From IMG/VR virus record IMGVR_UViG_3300050821_015283, positions 1 through 49,791 of that record: a DNA stretch of 49,791 nt; one strand, given 5' to 3'. The translations under genes and the position numbers were made by a program. The stretch comes from a virus. Below, piece by piece: positions 20,324 through 29,063 of the stretch (positions are counted from its first letter, which is position 1; each line of letters starts with the position of its first letter). Under the pieces are notes generated by a model. It made no database searches and was not told where the DNA came from. It saw only the letters and a list, made by a program, of their open reading frames with translations.

Positions 20324-22870
20324 TTATACCATATTTTCAGTATTATCTATATGGGTTTGATGGTCGCTTGATCCCATTTGAACTTGCAAGAGTCTATCTT
20401 TCTCTTTTTGTAATTGATCTCGTTCCTTCAGATTTTGATCATGACTTATCTTCATCAATTCTATTTGGGATTTTTGTTCATCTAATGCTTGTTTTAGGCT
20501 TTGAATCTGTGATTTAAGGTTAAATTCTTGCTCTTTAATCGTAAAATCCATTTGAATCTTTTGATGCTCCAGCTCTAGCTTCTTAAGTTCAATTTGATTC
20601 TTCTCATGAGCCATCTGAGCCTTGAGAATAGAATCTTCTTGCATGACTTTTGCTGGATCAAGGGGAGGTTCAGGTGGAGGACCAGCTTGTGCTGCTTTTT
20701 CTTGTGCTTCTTGCATCTTAATTTGTGCAACTTCGATAGCGAGTTGATTTTGTTGAGCTGGCGTTATTTCAGCAGGATTTTCTGGAGGAGCCATTCCCAT
20801 TTTTGCATATACATCGACCATATACTTCATGGCTTCATGTTGTGCCTTCAATGCTTGTGCCGCTGGCAATTGTGGGCTCTGGGGATTTGATTCCATCCAT
20901 AGGTCAAGGATTGTGATATAAGCATCGTGATCTTGCCATACAGCGGCTACTGCTGGTTGTCCTTGAGTAATTGCCATAATAGTGGAAACAGGGTCCATAG
21001 GTTGAGGAGGAGGCTGTTCTTCTTTCTTAGGAGATAACAATTGATTGATCTCATCCTCAGATAATCCAACATTTTTATAAAAGTAACGATAGACGGCATC
21101 TCTGTTATGAATATCGGGAGCTTCTTGAGCTTTATTTAAAACAATTTCACTAACAAGGAATCGATGGGCAGAGTTTTGTTTTGCAGGGTCTGAAGCTGGT
21201 TTAACTTGGATATCTAAATTGAAGTCTTCCTTCATGATTACATTTTTTCCACCAGGAACCATAAATGGATATGGTTTTCCAGCAGGTAACCATTCTGCAA
21301 AACGATCATTGAATAATTCAAGCTCTCTCGTAAAAGACTCATGAAAGTTCTGCATGATAGCATTTGGAATCTTATGAAGGCTTTCAAGCATCAACAGGAC
21401 AGTTCCTTGAGGAGCTCTTGGAGCCAAATCAGAAATCTTTTGATTAATGATTGCACTGGGCTTTCTGATGTTATCTTCAATATCGTTCTTTAATGTTAAA
21501 AGAGATGGGCTTGGTTCCTTATAGGGCAAAGCCATAATCGCTTGGTCTATTGGTACGCCACCTGTTTGGATTGGTGAAAACTCACCTGGAGCTGGTCGAA
21601 GGTTGTTGTTTTCTAATCTTATTCCCGATTGATAAACGCCTCCTGGAAAGTTTGCATATGTTCCTGTGTTTATAAGCTGACGTGTCAAGCTTGTTGCAGC
21701 TTCAGTCAATCTACCTGCATAATTAACAAGACCATATCCTTCTCCATCTAATGATGGTAACAGGCTATAGTTAACAAAATATTCTCTCTTCTTCTTGAGG
21801 AAATCATTTTCTTGCCAATTGCGGCGAATGGATAAAACGTTAGCTGATTTTTCATCAATGGAAATTATATAGGGTAAAGGAATATCAAATTGTGAGGCCG
21901 CTGGATCGTTTTTAATCCGATAGTCCACATGACATTCATATATCTTGTAGCCATTGTCATTATAATTACTATTTGATGACTCATAACCAGATAATTGATC
22001 TAATTTCTCTTGAATCACATTTGTACTGTCTGTTCTATCATCTTGCTTCATTATATTTATGTCACGGTAATTTCCTGACATAATTCTAATGCGAAACTCT
22101 CTTTCATTGATTTTTAATATATGTGTTTTACGATTGGATGCTAGGTGAGAAGAATGCTCTCTATTAACAATAAAATCTTCTGTGGGAATAAAATTGGATA
22201 CAGGTCTTCCCATAACAGGACATATATATACTTTTTTATAGGCAGACCCTGATATTGAAGCCCAGAATATAGTTCTTATAGCTTCTTTTCTAAATTCTGT
22301 AGCAACAGTGTCGAAATAATAATTAAAAAAATCTTTCTTGCGATAAGCTATATCTTGTAATTGTTCATTAGCCTGCCCCAGAATAATAGTATCAACCATA
22401 TTATTGCTTGGAAAGATAGCGTTTCTCGCAGAACAAACTAAATCTAATGCAGATTCAAACATTGCAGAAGAATAAATGCTTGTAGCTCCTTTAAAGGGAA
22501 GATCTTCTTTATCTGATTCAGAAGTAAGTGTTAATCCAAGATATTCTATGATTTTTGCGACTGCTTCAAAATATTGTTCTTGGCTAGCTATATCTTCTTC
22601 GATGGAATGTTTTAAGGAATTTCCAATATCTCTTAGTTCATTTTCATCTAGTATGAGAGCTAAGTTCTCATCATGTTTATCTGGATTTCCCTTATTGGGG
22701 AATTGAGCTGATTCATCATCATTTGGTCCAACGACTGCTGTGCCATCTGGAAACCTCATTATCGAGGCTTGTTCCCCTTGCATGACACTTGAAGGATCAA
22801 CTGGAACATCATCTTGGGATGGTGCTGTAAATAAAGTTTCAGATGTCAGGTTTGGATCGTTGGTTATCAT
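20324..22870 (-). CDS. Portal protein
   Basis: 848 residues. The body (FKGATSIYSSAMFESALDLV, ISGSAYKKVYICPVMGRPVS, IPTEDFIVNREHSS, KPSAIINQKISDLAPRAPQG) has the pattern of P22/BPP-1-type portals, and the length fits. The C-terminal 150 residues are a Gln/Glu/Lys-rich coiled coil (IELKKLELEHQKIQMDFTIK), as in portals with a long barrel. A dodecameric portal would sit at the capsid vertex and bind TerL and adaptors. Encoded opposite to the capsid gene. Confidence 0.85.
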   Translation of the reverse strand: MITNDPNLTSETLFTAPSQDDVPVDPSSVMQGEQASIMRFPDGTAVVGPNDDESAQFPNKGNPDKHDENLALILDENELRDIGNSLKHSIEEDIASQEQYFEAVAKIIEYLGLTLTSESDKEDLPFKGATSIYSSAMFESALDLVCSARNAIFPSNNMVDTIILGQANEQLQDIAYRKKDFFNYYFDTVATEFRKEAIRTIFWASISGSAYKKVYICPVMGRPVSNFIPTEDFIVNREHSSHLASNRKTHILKINEREFRIRIMSGNYRDINIMKQDDRTDSTNVIQEKLDQLSGYESSNSNYNDNGYKIYECHVDYRIKNDPAASQFDIPLPYIISIDEKSANVLSIRRNWQENDFLKKKREYFVNYSLLPSLDGEGYGLVNYAGRLTEAATSLTRQLINTGTYANFPGGVYQSGIRLENNNLRPAPGEFSPIQTGGVPIDQAIMALPYKEPSPSLLTLKNDIEDNIRKPSAIINQKISDLAPRAPQGTVLLMLESLHKIPNAIMQNFHESFTRELELFNDRFAEWLPAGKPYPFMVPGGKNVIMKEDFNLDIQVKPASDPAKQNSAHRFLVSEIVLNKAQEAPDIHNRDAVYRYFYKNVGLSEDEINQLLSPKKEEQPPPQPMDPVSTIMAITQGQPAVAAVWQDHDAYITILDLWMESNPQSPQLPAAQALKAQHEAMKYMVDVYAKMGMAPPENPAEITPAQQNQLAIEVAQIKMQEAQEKAAQAGPPPEPPLDPAKVMQEDSILKAQMAHEKNQIELKKLELEHQKIQMDFTIKEQEFNLKSQIQSLKQALDEQKSQIELMKISHDQNLKERDQLQKEKDRLLQVQMGSSDHQTHIDNTENMV

Positions 22871-22903
22871 ATTTTATGGCATTCTTAAGAATCAGCTATA
22901 CAT

Positions 22904-23452
22904 TTATCGACCTCTTTGTCTTGTTCTTTCATCTAAGAAAGGTTTAGGCAAACGAGGATCTGTTTGCTTATACATGGAAGACATATATTCTTGGCGACTT
23001 TTTTCTGAGTCATAATAATCTCTTTCTGCATCATCTATGTCTTTGTCTCTAATCATAGCAATTTGACCACCTCTTCTTATGAGATGATCTTCTTCCTTAA
23101 CTCCAAATGGAGATAATTCATATTGTCTTAATAATTCAGGATATTGCCTTGCATCTAAGGGTTGCCATTCTCTCTCAACAGCATTAAAATAGTTTTCTTT
23201 TTGTTCAACATTTCCGCTGGAATAGACAACAAATCCTAATACTTTGCCATCGTCTTCAAGCTTTTTAAGGATTTTGGCAGGCAGATTGAAACGGCTTCCA
23301 CTACCAAATACGATAGGTGGTCTTTCATCTTCTGTTCTTGTCCGTCGAGCATTTGATGCTCTGGATAATCTTTTATCCTCTGATTCTTCCATAGTAAATG
23401 GCTTTATTTTTGTGATATTTTCTTCACTATTCAAAAGTTTATCTTTTTCCAT
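22904..23452 (-). CDS. Hypothetical protein of the portal-scaffold block
   Basis: About 182 residues; the ATG at 23452 is better spaced from AGGAA than that at 23458. Arg-rich N-terminus (RLSRASNARRTRTEDERPP), central LPAKILKKLEDDGKVLGFVV, then NYFNAVEREWQPLDARQYPE and an acidic/basic tail. It lies between portal and scaffold genes and is probably a minor head or assembly protein. No family named. Confidence 0.6.
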   Translation of the reverse strand: MEKDKLLNSEENITKIKPFTMEESEDKRLSRASNARRTRTEDERPPIVFGSGSRFNLPAKILKKLEDDGKVLGFVVYSSGNVEQKENYFNAVEREWQPLDARQYPELLRQYELSPFGVKEEDHLIRRGGQIAMIRDKDIDDAERDYYDSEKSRQEYMSSMYKQTDPRLPKPFLDERTRQRGR

Positions 23453-23461
23453 TACCATTTC

Positions 23462-24604
23462 CTATTCTATAACTAACTTTTGTGACCCATGTGGATTCTG
23501 TTCTCTTTTAGCTTCTGCATAGCGCCTAACTGCTTCATCGCCTGTTGCATATTTTCCATTGGGTAATTTGATTTGAAGATTGCGAGCTATCTTATATTCA
23601 TCTTCCGATAAGGACATAGCTCTGCGTGTATTGTTTGGATTTCTTGACATATACTGATCCGCCATGGAAGAACCATTTCTGCTTACAGGAGCCACATTAT
23701 AAGATTGAGATTGCCGTGGTTGGGGCTCATTATCATATTCTTGTCTTGATCTTGGTTCATTTCCTTGAACCGCATATCTTTCTGACATCAAATTATCGAT
23801 AGATTCAAAATAAGCTTGAGTACCAATATATTCAGATTTACCATTATATCTTAACATCTCATCAAATTCGTCGGCTAACTGATTAGCCTCTTGCCTCAAT
23901 CTTGGAGAAAAATTACGAGAGTCTGGATCTGCCCATGAATTTCTCTCAAGCCAACCATCATAAGCTTCATTGGATTCTTCATAATTATTATCGGGAGAAT
24001 CAAGGTTATTCCCAAATGTAGGTTGAGGATAAATCGCTTGTTGATCATAGTTATTGATGGGTTCGTTTTGGCGAGGCTGATTCTGTAATTGTGATTTATA
24101 GAGACCATAAGTAGATTGGTCAGCAGTAACCTTTGCTAATTCTTGTGAAAGAGAAATTTCTTTTTCAATATCTCCTTCTTCCTTAGCAACTTTAAGCTCA
24201 TTAATAATAGCCTTTTGTCTAGTTTGTAGATTATTTTCATAATAAGCATTTTTGTATTGCTCATTTTGCTCTAATAAGGATCTCTGTTCGGCTAACCTTT
24301 GTTCTTGCTCTTGAACTTTGGCTAACAATTCTTTGTTTTGTGCTTCTCTTACATTTCGCTCGAAAGTAACTTGATCTATTCGCTTCTTTAGACCATCTAC
24401 TGTTTTACGACTTGTTTTTTTGTGTTTTGGCTGTTCTTGGCCATCTTGTTGATGGAGTTCTTGTAAGGGATCACCTTGATCTGTATTATCTGTCATGTCT
24501 GAGCTGATTGTAGGGGAATCAGTTATACCCCCATCATCTGTCGTAAATCCTGCATCAACTATTGTTTGCTTATACTGTTCGACCTTATCTTTGAATTCAC
24601 TCAT
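23462..24604 (-). CDS. Scaffolding protein, putative
   Basis: 380 residues. Acidic N-terminus; residues 60-140 are a strong Gln/Glu coiled coil (QNKELLAKVQEQEQRLAEQR, SLLEQNEQYKNAYYENN); then a disordered Asn/Gln/Arg-rich middle and a C-terminal helix (LQIKLPNGKYATGDEAVRRY). Composition and placement between portal and GroES-like genes fit a capsid scaffold. The ATG overlaps the co-chaperonin stop by four bases. Confidence 0.65.
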   Translation of the reverse strand: MSEFKDKVEQYKQTIVDAGFTTDDGGITDSPTISSDMTDNTDQGDPLQELHQQDGQEQPKHKKTSRKTVDGLKKRIDQVTFERNVREAQNKELLAKVQEQEQRLAEQRSLLEQNEQYKNAYYENNLQTRQKAIINELKVAKEEGDIEKEISLSQELAKVTADQSTYGLYKSQLQNQPRQNEPINNYDQQAIYPQPTFGNNLDSPDNNYEESNEAYDGWLERNSWADPDSRNFSPRLRQEANQLADEFDEMLRYNGKSEYIGTQAYFESIDNLMSERYAVQGNEPRSRQEYDNEPQPRQSQSYNVAPVSRNGSSMADQYMSRNPNNTRRAMSLSEDEYKIARNLQIKLPNGKYATGDEAVRRYAEAKREQNPHGSQKLVIE

Positions 24605-25050
24605 TTATACCGCTCTAATTCTGGAATGATCTTACTTAAGTCCGCTTCTGATAATGTTGCATAAATGCGTTCGTCGTTTATGAAATAACATAAATGATTA
24701 TTTATGTTTACCTCATCTCTTTCATAGGAAGAATAATAAACCCAATCGCCAACTTTACAGTAGGGAGCACCACCGAATTTATCGAGGGGTTGGTAAGCTT
24801 GATTTCCCATTTTTAACACAAGACCTATATTATAGGCCCTTCTTTCCATGTTCCTCATAACTTCAGATAATATGAGACCACTTTTTGTTTTTTCTGGTAA
24901 TGTAATGGCTTTTAAAAGAACCCTATATCCGTGGACAATAAGGTCAACACCAATTTCTTGTTCAAGGAATGCTTTTTCTCCAACGGGAGTAAAAGGAGAA
25001 TCTTGAGAAGTAAGCTTGGGTGTAAAAGGGGTATTATGTAAATCAGACAT
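24601..25050 (-). CDS. GroES-like co-chaperonin
   Basis: 149 residues from the ATG at 25050; an upstream GTG (25083) is the alternative. VHGYRVLLKAITLPEKTKSG then LILS (40-62) is the Cpn10 first strand and mobile loop; VGDWVYYSSYERDEV, CYFINDERIYATLSEADLSK and II match the rest of Cpn10. An N-terminal extension of about 35 residues and an insertion near 85-97 (QPLDKFGGAPYCK) are phage additions. It probably teams with host GroEL to fold the capsid or portal, as T4 gp31 does. Confidence 0.8.
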   Translation of the reverse strand: MSDLHNTPFTPKLTSQDSPFTPVGEKAFLEQEIGVDLIVHGYRVLLKAITLPEKTKSGLILSEVMRNMERRAYNIGLVLKMGNQAYQPLDKFGGAPYCKVGDWVYYSSYERDEVNINNHLCYFINDERIYATLSEADLSKIIPELERYK

Positions 25051-25273
25051 CAGGAGTCGTCTCAATGACTGTATTGTTGCCACCTTGATTATAAAAATCG
25101 GTAATCACAGTATCTAATGAATTTGCGATACCGATTAATGTATCTCGAATACCACCTACTCGTTTTGCTTCAGCAAGTGTTTCGTAACTTGCAGAAAGTA
25201 GGTTTCCTTCGTATTTTTGTGCTTCTTTGATGAGAATTTCTTTAAGAAATGTGCTGAAAGATTTCGCGTCCAA
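25043..25273 (-). CDS. Small hypothetical protein, TTG start
   Basis: 76 residues with a TTG start supported by AGGAG eight bases upstream. MDAKSFSTFLKEILIKEAQK, then LSASYETLAEAKRVGGIRDT; a small helical protein. First gene of the minus head-assembly block; overlaps the co-chaperonin ATG by eight bases. Function unknown. Confidence 0.6.
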   Translation of the reverse strand: MDAKSFSTFLKEILIKEAQKYEGNLLSASYETLAEAKRVGGIRDTLIGIANSLDTVITDFYNQGGNNTVIETTPDV

Positions 25274-25302
25274 TTTTTGTTCTCCTTGTAATATTGTTTC
25301 TA

Positions 25303-25334
25303 TTGACTAGAAAATAAATCACATTTATTATAAT
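25303..25334 (+). promoter_or_regulatory. Capsid operon promoter
   Basis: TTGACT (25303-25308), a 17-base spacer, and TATTATAAT (25326-25334), which offers a -10 as TATTAT or TATAAT. It drives the rightward capsid operon. AT-rich sequence on the opposite strand probably carries the divergent head-block promoter. Confidence 0.6.
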
Positions 25335-25341
25335 TTGCAAG

Positions 25342-25473
25342 CGGTAATTGTAATAATATTACCGAAGAGTAGCTGAGAATCCTACTCATTCTTATCTGGG
25401 ATTAAATTCCTTGACTAGATTTCTCCGATGTATACTGCGGAAACGTATACATCCATCTGGGCCATACTTGCCC
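25342..25473 (+). promoter_or_regulatory. Structured 5' leader of the capsid operon
   Basis: About 190 untranslated bases contain four hairpins in series: CGGTAAT/ATTACCG (25342-25364), GAGTAG/CTACTC (25367-25387), a perfect 9-base GATGTATAC/GTATACATC (25427-25453), and GGGC/GCCC (25459-25473). An A-rich, unpaired stretch with AGGAGA then leads to the ATG at 25530. Likely stabilises or regulates the very abundant capsid mRNA. Confidence 0.55.
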
Positions 25474-25529
25474 TGAACAGATTTCCTTAAAAATAATTTA
25501 AAAAACTATTCTTACATAGGAGAAGTTCA

Positions 25530-26186
25530 ATGTCGTATGGCCAAAATCAGCCTTGGGGCTTACAGGCAATTAAAACCACGAATGGTAGTACATGGAATGG
25601 TCAGACCAGTTCATATCTCATTCAATCTGGTTATGCTTTTAATATTTTCAAAGGTGATCTCGTATTTATAGGTAATGATGGATATATTCATAATCTTGGA
25701 GAATTAGGAAATACAACTCTTCAAACGAGACAATCATTAGGTGTTTTTAATGGATGTTCTTTCCAAACATCAGTAGCAACCAATCCAATCGACCCCGCTA
25801 GCCCAGGTCGTTCTTATTGGCCTGCTGGTACCGTTACATTTAATAATATCGATGCAACATGCGATATTATTGATGATCCAAGCGTTATCTTCAATATTCA
25901 ATCTGATTCATTAGGTGTTCCATTTAATGCACAAGGAGCAACTGCGGCTGTTACGTATTCTTTCGTAACCGGAACAAATCCATCAGGTAATACAAATACA
26001 GGCGCTTCTAACGTTGTTTTGAATACAGGAACTATTGGAAACAATAACTTCAATTTGAAAATTCTTCGTTTTGTTCCCGTTTCAGGGAATCTTCCTGTTG
26101 GAAACGGTACCAACCGAGTTCCTTACAACAACGTTGAAGTAATTATTCAGAATCACACATTCGCTACACGACCAACACCATATTGA
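25530..26186 (+). CDS. Capsid decoration / head-associated protein
   Basis: 218 residues. MSYGQNQPWGLQAIKTTNGS, YLIQSGYAFNIFKGDLVFIG, TRQSLGVFNGCSFQ, ATNPIDPASPGRSYWPAGT and IDDPSVIFNIQSDS match a beta-rich protein usually encoded just before the major capsid protein in similar podoviruses. Its exact place on the particle is inferred. A strong AGGAGA precedes the ATG. Confidence 0.7.
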   Translation: MSYGQNQPWGLQAIKTTNGSTWNGQTSSYLIQSGYAFNIFKGDLVFIGNDGYIHNLGELGNTTLQTRQSLGVFNGCSFQTSVATNPIDPASPGRSYWPAGTVTFNNIDATCDIIDDPSVIFNIQSDSLGVPFNAQGATAAVTYSFVTGTNPSGNTNTGASNVVLNTGTIGNNNFNLKILRFVPVSGNLPVGNGTNRVPYNNVEVIIQNHTFATRPTPY

Positions 26187-26209
26187 GGTCGAAACAGAGG
26201 AGATAACCA

Positions 26210-27115
26210 ATGGCATTAATTAATCGCAGTAATATACCCACACTCTTGCGTCCGGGTTTAAAGGCAGTGTTTGGTGACTACAATATTTATCCAAATCTTT
26301 GGAAAGAAATTTATAGTCAACATCGGTCAGATAAGGCAGTTGAATATGAAATGGAAATGCAGGGCCTTCCCTTAGCTCAAATCAAAGCTGATGGATCACC
26401 AGTAGCTTCCGCTTCGATGCAACAAGCATATGAAACAAGTTATGTCAACCAGTACTATGGAATTTCGTTCCAGATTACTCGTGCTGCTATCATGGACAAC
26501 TTGTATCAATCTGAATTCCCACAACAAGCAATGGAGCTTCGTAATTCTTTAGATACTCTAAAGAACGTCAATGGCGCATTTATTTTCAACAATGCCTTCA
26601 CAGCTGCTTCTACAGTTAGTGATGGACAACCACTTTGCTCAACAGCTCACCCGATTTCAACAGGAACATTGGCAAATACTTTTGCTAACGGCGTTCAGTT
26701 CAACGAAGCGGCTGTCGAAGATGCAATTACATTGATCAAATCCTGGGCAAACGTTGCTGGTCTAAAGATCAACACGAATTCCATTAAGGCTCTTGTTCCA
26801 CAAAGCAGAGCATTTGATGCAGCTCGTATCTTTAAATCAGAGTTCCGTACAGGCACAGCAAACAACGATCTCAATGCTATCTTCCATGATAAGTATATGC
26901 CAGGTGGATATGTAGTCAATCAGTTCATCACGAACCCGAATTATTGGTTTATACTTACTGATCAAAGTAATGGCTTTAAGTATTTCCTCCGCGAAAACTT
27001 AGACATTGACTTTATAAGTGATGTTGTTACTGACAACGTTACTGTAAGAGCTATTGAGCGTTATTCATTTAACTGTTCAAACTGGCGTGCTGTCTTTGGT
27101 TCTACAGGTGCATAA
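26210..27115 (+). CDS. Major capsid protein (HK97 fold, Mu gpT-like)
   Basis: 301 residues. Recognisable blocks are YGISFQITRAAIMDN, DGQPLCSTAHPISTGTLAN, FNEAAVEDAITLIKSW, KALVPQSRAFDAARIFKSEF, and LIT-type FITNPNYWFILTD ending FNCSNWRAVFGS; this is the Mu gpT/HK97-fold head-protein pattern. No N-terminal scaffold domain is fused, in line with the separate scaffold gene. GAGGAGAT precedes the ATG. Confidence 0.88.
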   Translation: MALINRSNIPTLLRPGLKAVFGDYNIYPNLWKEIYSQHRSDKAVEYEMEMQGLPLAQIKADGSPVASASMQQAYETSYVNQYYGISFQITRAAIMDNLYQSEFPQQAMELRNSLDTLKNVNGAFIFNNAFTAASTVSDGQPLCSTAHPISTGTLANTFANGVQFNEAAVEDAITLIKSWANVAGLKINTNSIKALVPQSRAFDAARIFKSEFRTGTANNDLNAIFHDKYMPGGYVVNQFITNPNYWFILTDQSNGFKYFLRENLDIDFISDVVTDNVTVRAIERYSFNCSNWRAVFGSTGA

Positions 27116-27182
27116 ATAACTGTCCAGATATGATGGTTTAATATCTCTATCTGGACAGTTCATCAATTAAGGAGATTTTACG

Positions 27183-29063
27183 ATGGCTAGCAATATACCA
27201 TTAGGCACCTTTTTAGAAGATGGTGTAAGAACAGGTCCGTTATATTCTGGTCAAATACCAGCAAGCTTATTGCCTTTCAATCCAACATTAGATTTATCTT
27301 ATAGTTCTTATAGCGCTTATGGTCCTGCTGTTCTATTGAGTACGCAAAACACATGGAATATCACTCCAGCTCCAACTGGTATTGCTAACGTTGTTGCGCG
27401 TACCAACGCTATTGCTAATATTAATAGTATGATTCTAACGGGTGATAATTCCGCTACAAAACTTATTTCTCAAAGCAATACGCCAACTTATACTCAATTT
27501 GATTGGCCTAGAGTTCCAACCGTAACGATAAGCAATGCTAACTTAACTGCTCCTTTGAGAGTTACTATTTTTGGATTCGATTGGTACGGCAATCCTATGC
27601 AACATACATATGTTGTTCAAAATATAGGAACATATCCTTCCGGTACTACTCCAGCAAAGGCTTTTTATTCTGTTTCACAAGTATCTATTAGTGGAGCGCT
27701 TACAAATGGCGCATTTATATCTGTTGGAGCCTCTGATGTTTTTGGATTGCCCTTTGTGGTTAATAATGCTGGAGATATTACATCAATTGGGTGGGGACAA
27801 AGTTCTGATTTGCAAGATAATGCCGGATTACTTGCCTCTCCTGTTGCTGGAACTGCAACATTGGCCGCTGGAACTGTAACAGTTCCCGTAAATGCTGTTA
27901 CGGCTGCTAGTAATATACTGATTTCTCGAAATACCCCTGCAGGAACGTTGGGCAATCTTTCAGTGCCGTCTGCTTCCATAACTGCAAACACTAGTTTTGT
28001 CATTAACTCTAGCTCTAATGCTGAAACGTCCACCGTAAATTGGGAAATTGTTAATCCGTTATCACAATATAGCGCTTCAGGGTCTCCAAGTGCTGCAATG
28101 ATTACTGGAGCTGTCACAATTTTTACTTCTCAAGTTCAAGCCAATAGCAACATCCAATTGACGATGGGAACATTTGGTACTGCGCATGGTCAGTGGTATG
28201 TTTCCGCAATTGTGCCTGGCGTGAGTTTCACAGTAACATCTACGGCAAATACGGAAACATCCACTGTATCCTGGGCTATTATTCCTGCAAATTGGCCAAG
28301 TGGAACATCTAATAATTTAGGTAGTGGCGTAACTCCAGTTGCAGGTCAAATTTTCGTTCCTGCACCGAGCGTAACAGCAAGTAGCAATATTTTGTTAACA
28401 TATGCTACGAACCCAGCAGGAAGTGGAGGTGTTTTATCTGCGCCGACAGCTAGTATTCAACCTGGAGTTGGATTTACTATCATTTCATCTAATAATGCCG
28501 ATACAGCTCAAGTCAATTGGGCTATCACTAACTTAGTTGCAGGTTCAACATCTGGAACGTCAACCCTTGTTGCAGGCACAGTAACTGTTGCTACAACTGG
28601 CGTTGCAGCAAACTCAGTTATTTTGTTGTCAGATAATACTCTTAATACCCAATCCGCTTACGTGAGGGTATCAGGTAGAACAGCTGGCACAAGCTTCGTA
28701 ATTACAGCAGCAGCAAACACAGATATATCCTCCATCAATTGGGCTATATTACCTGCTAATTTCATATTGCCAAATACGGTTTCTCCATTGGGTGTATTTA
28801 CACCGGCTGATCAAACATTCCCCGTCACATCAACAACTGGAGATGTAAGGGGATTATATGCGCCTTCTACACCTTCTAATGGTGTAAATATTTTGAGATT
28901 TACGTCCTATGTACAAGGCGCGGATCAATGGATAAATCAGACAGCCAATAATCAGTTCGTTGAAGCATCACAAGGACAGCCTGTTGTTGGAACGCCAATT
29001 GATTCACTCAATCCTCAAGATTTGTATGGTAATCCTCAATTCTATACAGGAAGTAATAGCTAA
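27183..29063 (+). CDS. Virion protein with tandem beta-domain repeats (copy 1)
   Basis: 626 residues. The N-terminal 220 residues are unique (TFLEDGVRTGPLYSGQIPAS, IFGFDWYGNPMQHTYVVQN). Then about five units of 65-75 residues follow the pattern AGTVTV..V.A.S.ILL...G..SV..... GTSFVI.S....TS.VNWAI. That repeat is common in phage decoration and fibre proteins. The C-terminal part (QDLYGNPQFYTGSNS) ends directly on the next ATG. Likely head fibre or decoration. Confidence 0.65.
   Translation: MASNIPLGTFLEDGVRTGPLYSGQIPASLLPFNPTLDLSYSSYSAYGPAVLLSTQNTWNITPAPTGIANVVARTNAIANINSMILTGDNSATKLISQSNTPTYTQFDWPRVPTVTISNANLTAPLRVTIFGFDWYGNPMQHTYVVQNIGTYPSGTTPAKAFYSVSQVSISGALTNGAFISVGASDVFGLPFVVNNAGDITSIGWGQSSDLQDNAGLLASPVAGTATLAAGTVTVPVNAVTAASNILISRNTPAGTLGNLSVPSASITANTSFVINSSSNAETSTVNWEIVNPLSQYSASGSPSAAMITGAVTIFTSQVQANSNIQLTMGTFGTAHGQWYVSAIVPGVSFTVTSTANTETSTVSWAIIPANWPSGTSNNLGSGVTPVAGQIFVPAPSVTASSNILLTYATNPAGSGGVLSAPTASIQPGVGFTIISSNNADTAQVNWAITNLVAGSTSGTSTLVAGTVTVATTGVAANSVILLSDNTLNTQSAYVRVSGRTAGTSFVITAAANTDISSINWAILPANFILPNTVSPLGVFTPADQTFPVTSTTGDVRGLYAPSTPSNGVNILRFTSYVQGADQWINQTANNQFVEASQGQPVVGTPIDSLNPQDLYGNPQFYTGSNS

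Noticed and set aside
27665-28117. Minus-strand 150-codon frame
   Set aside because: Antisense shadow of the tandem beta-domain repeats; long open antisense frames are common over such Ala/Thr/Val-rich repeats. The same applies to 33521-33931 and 35409-35672.
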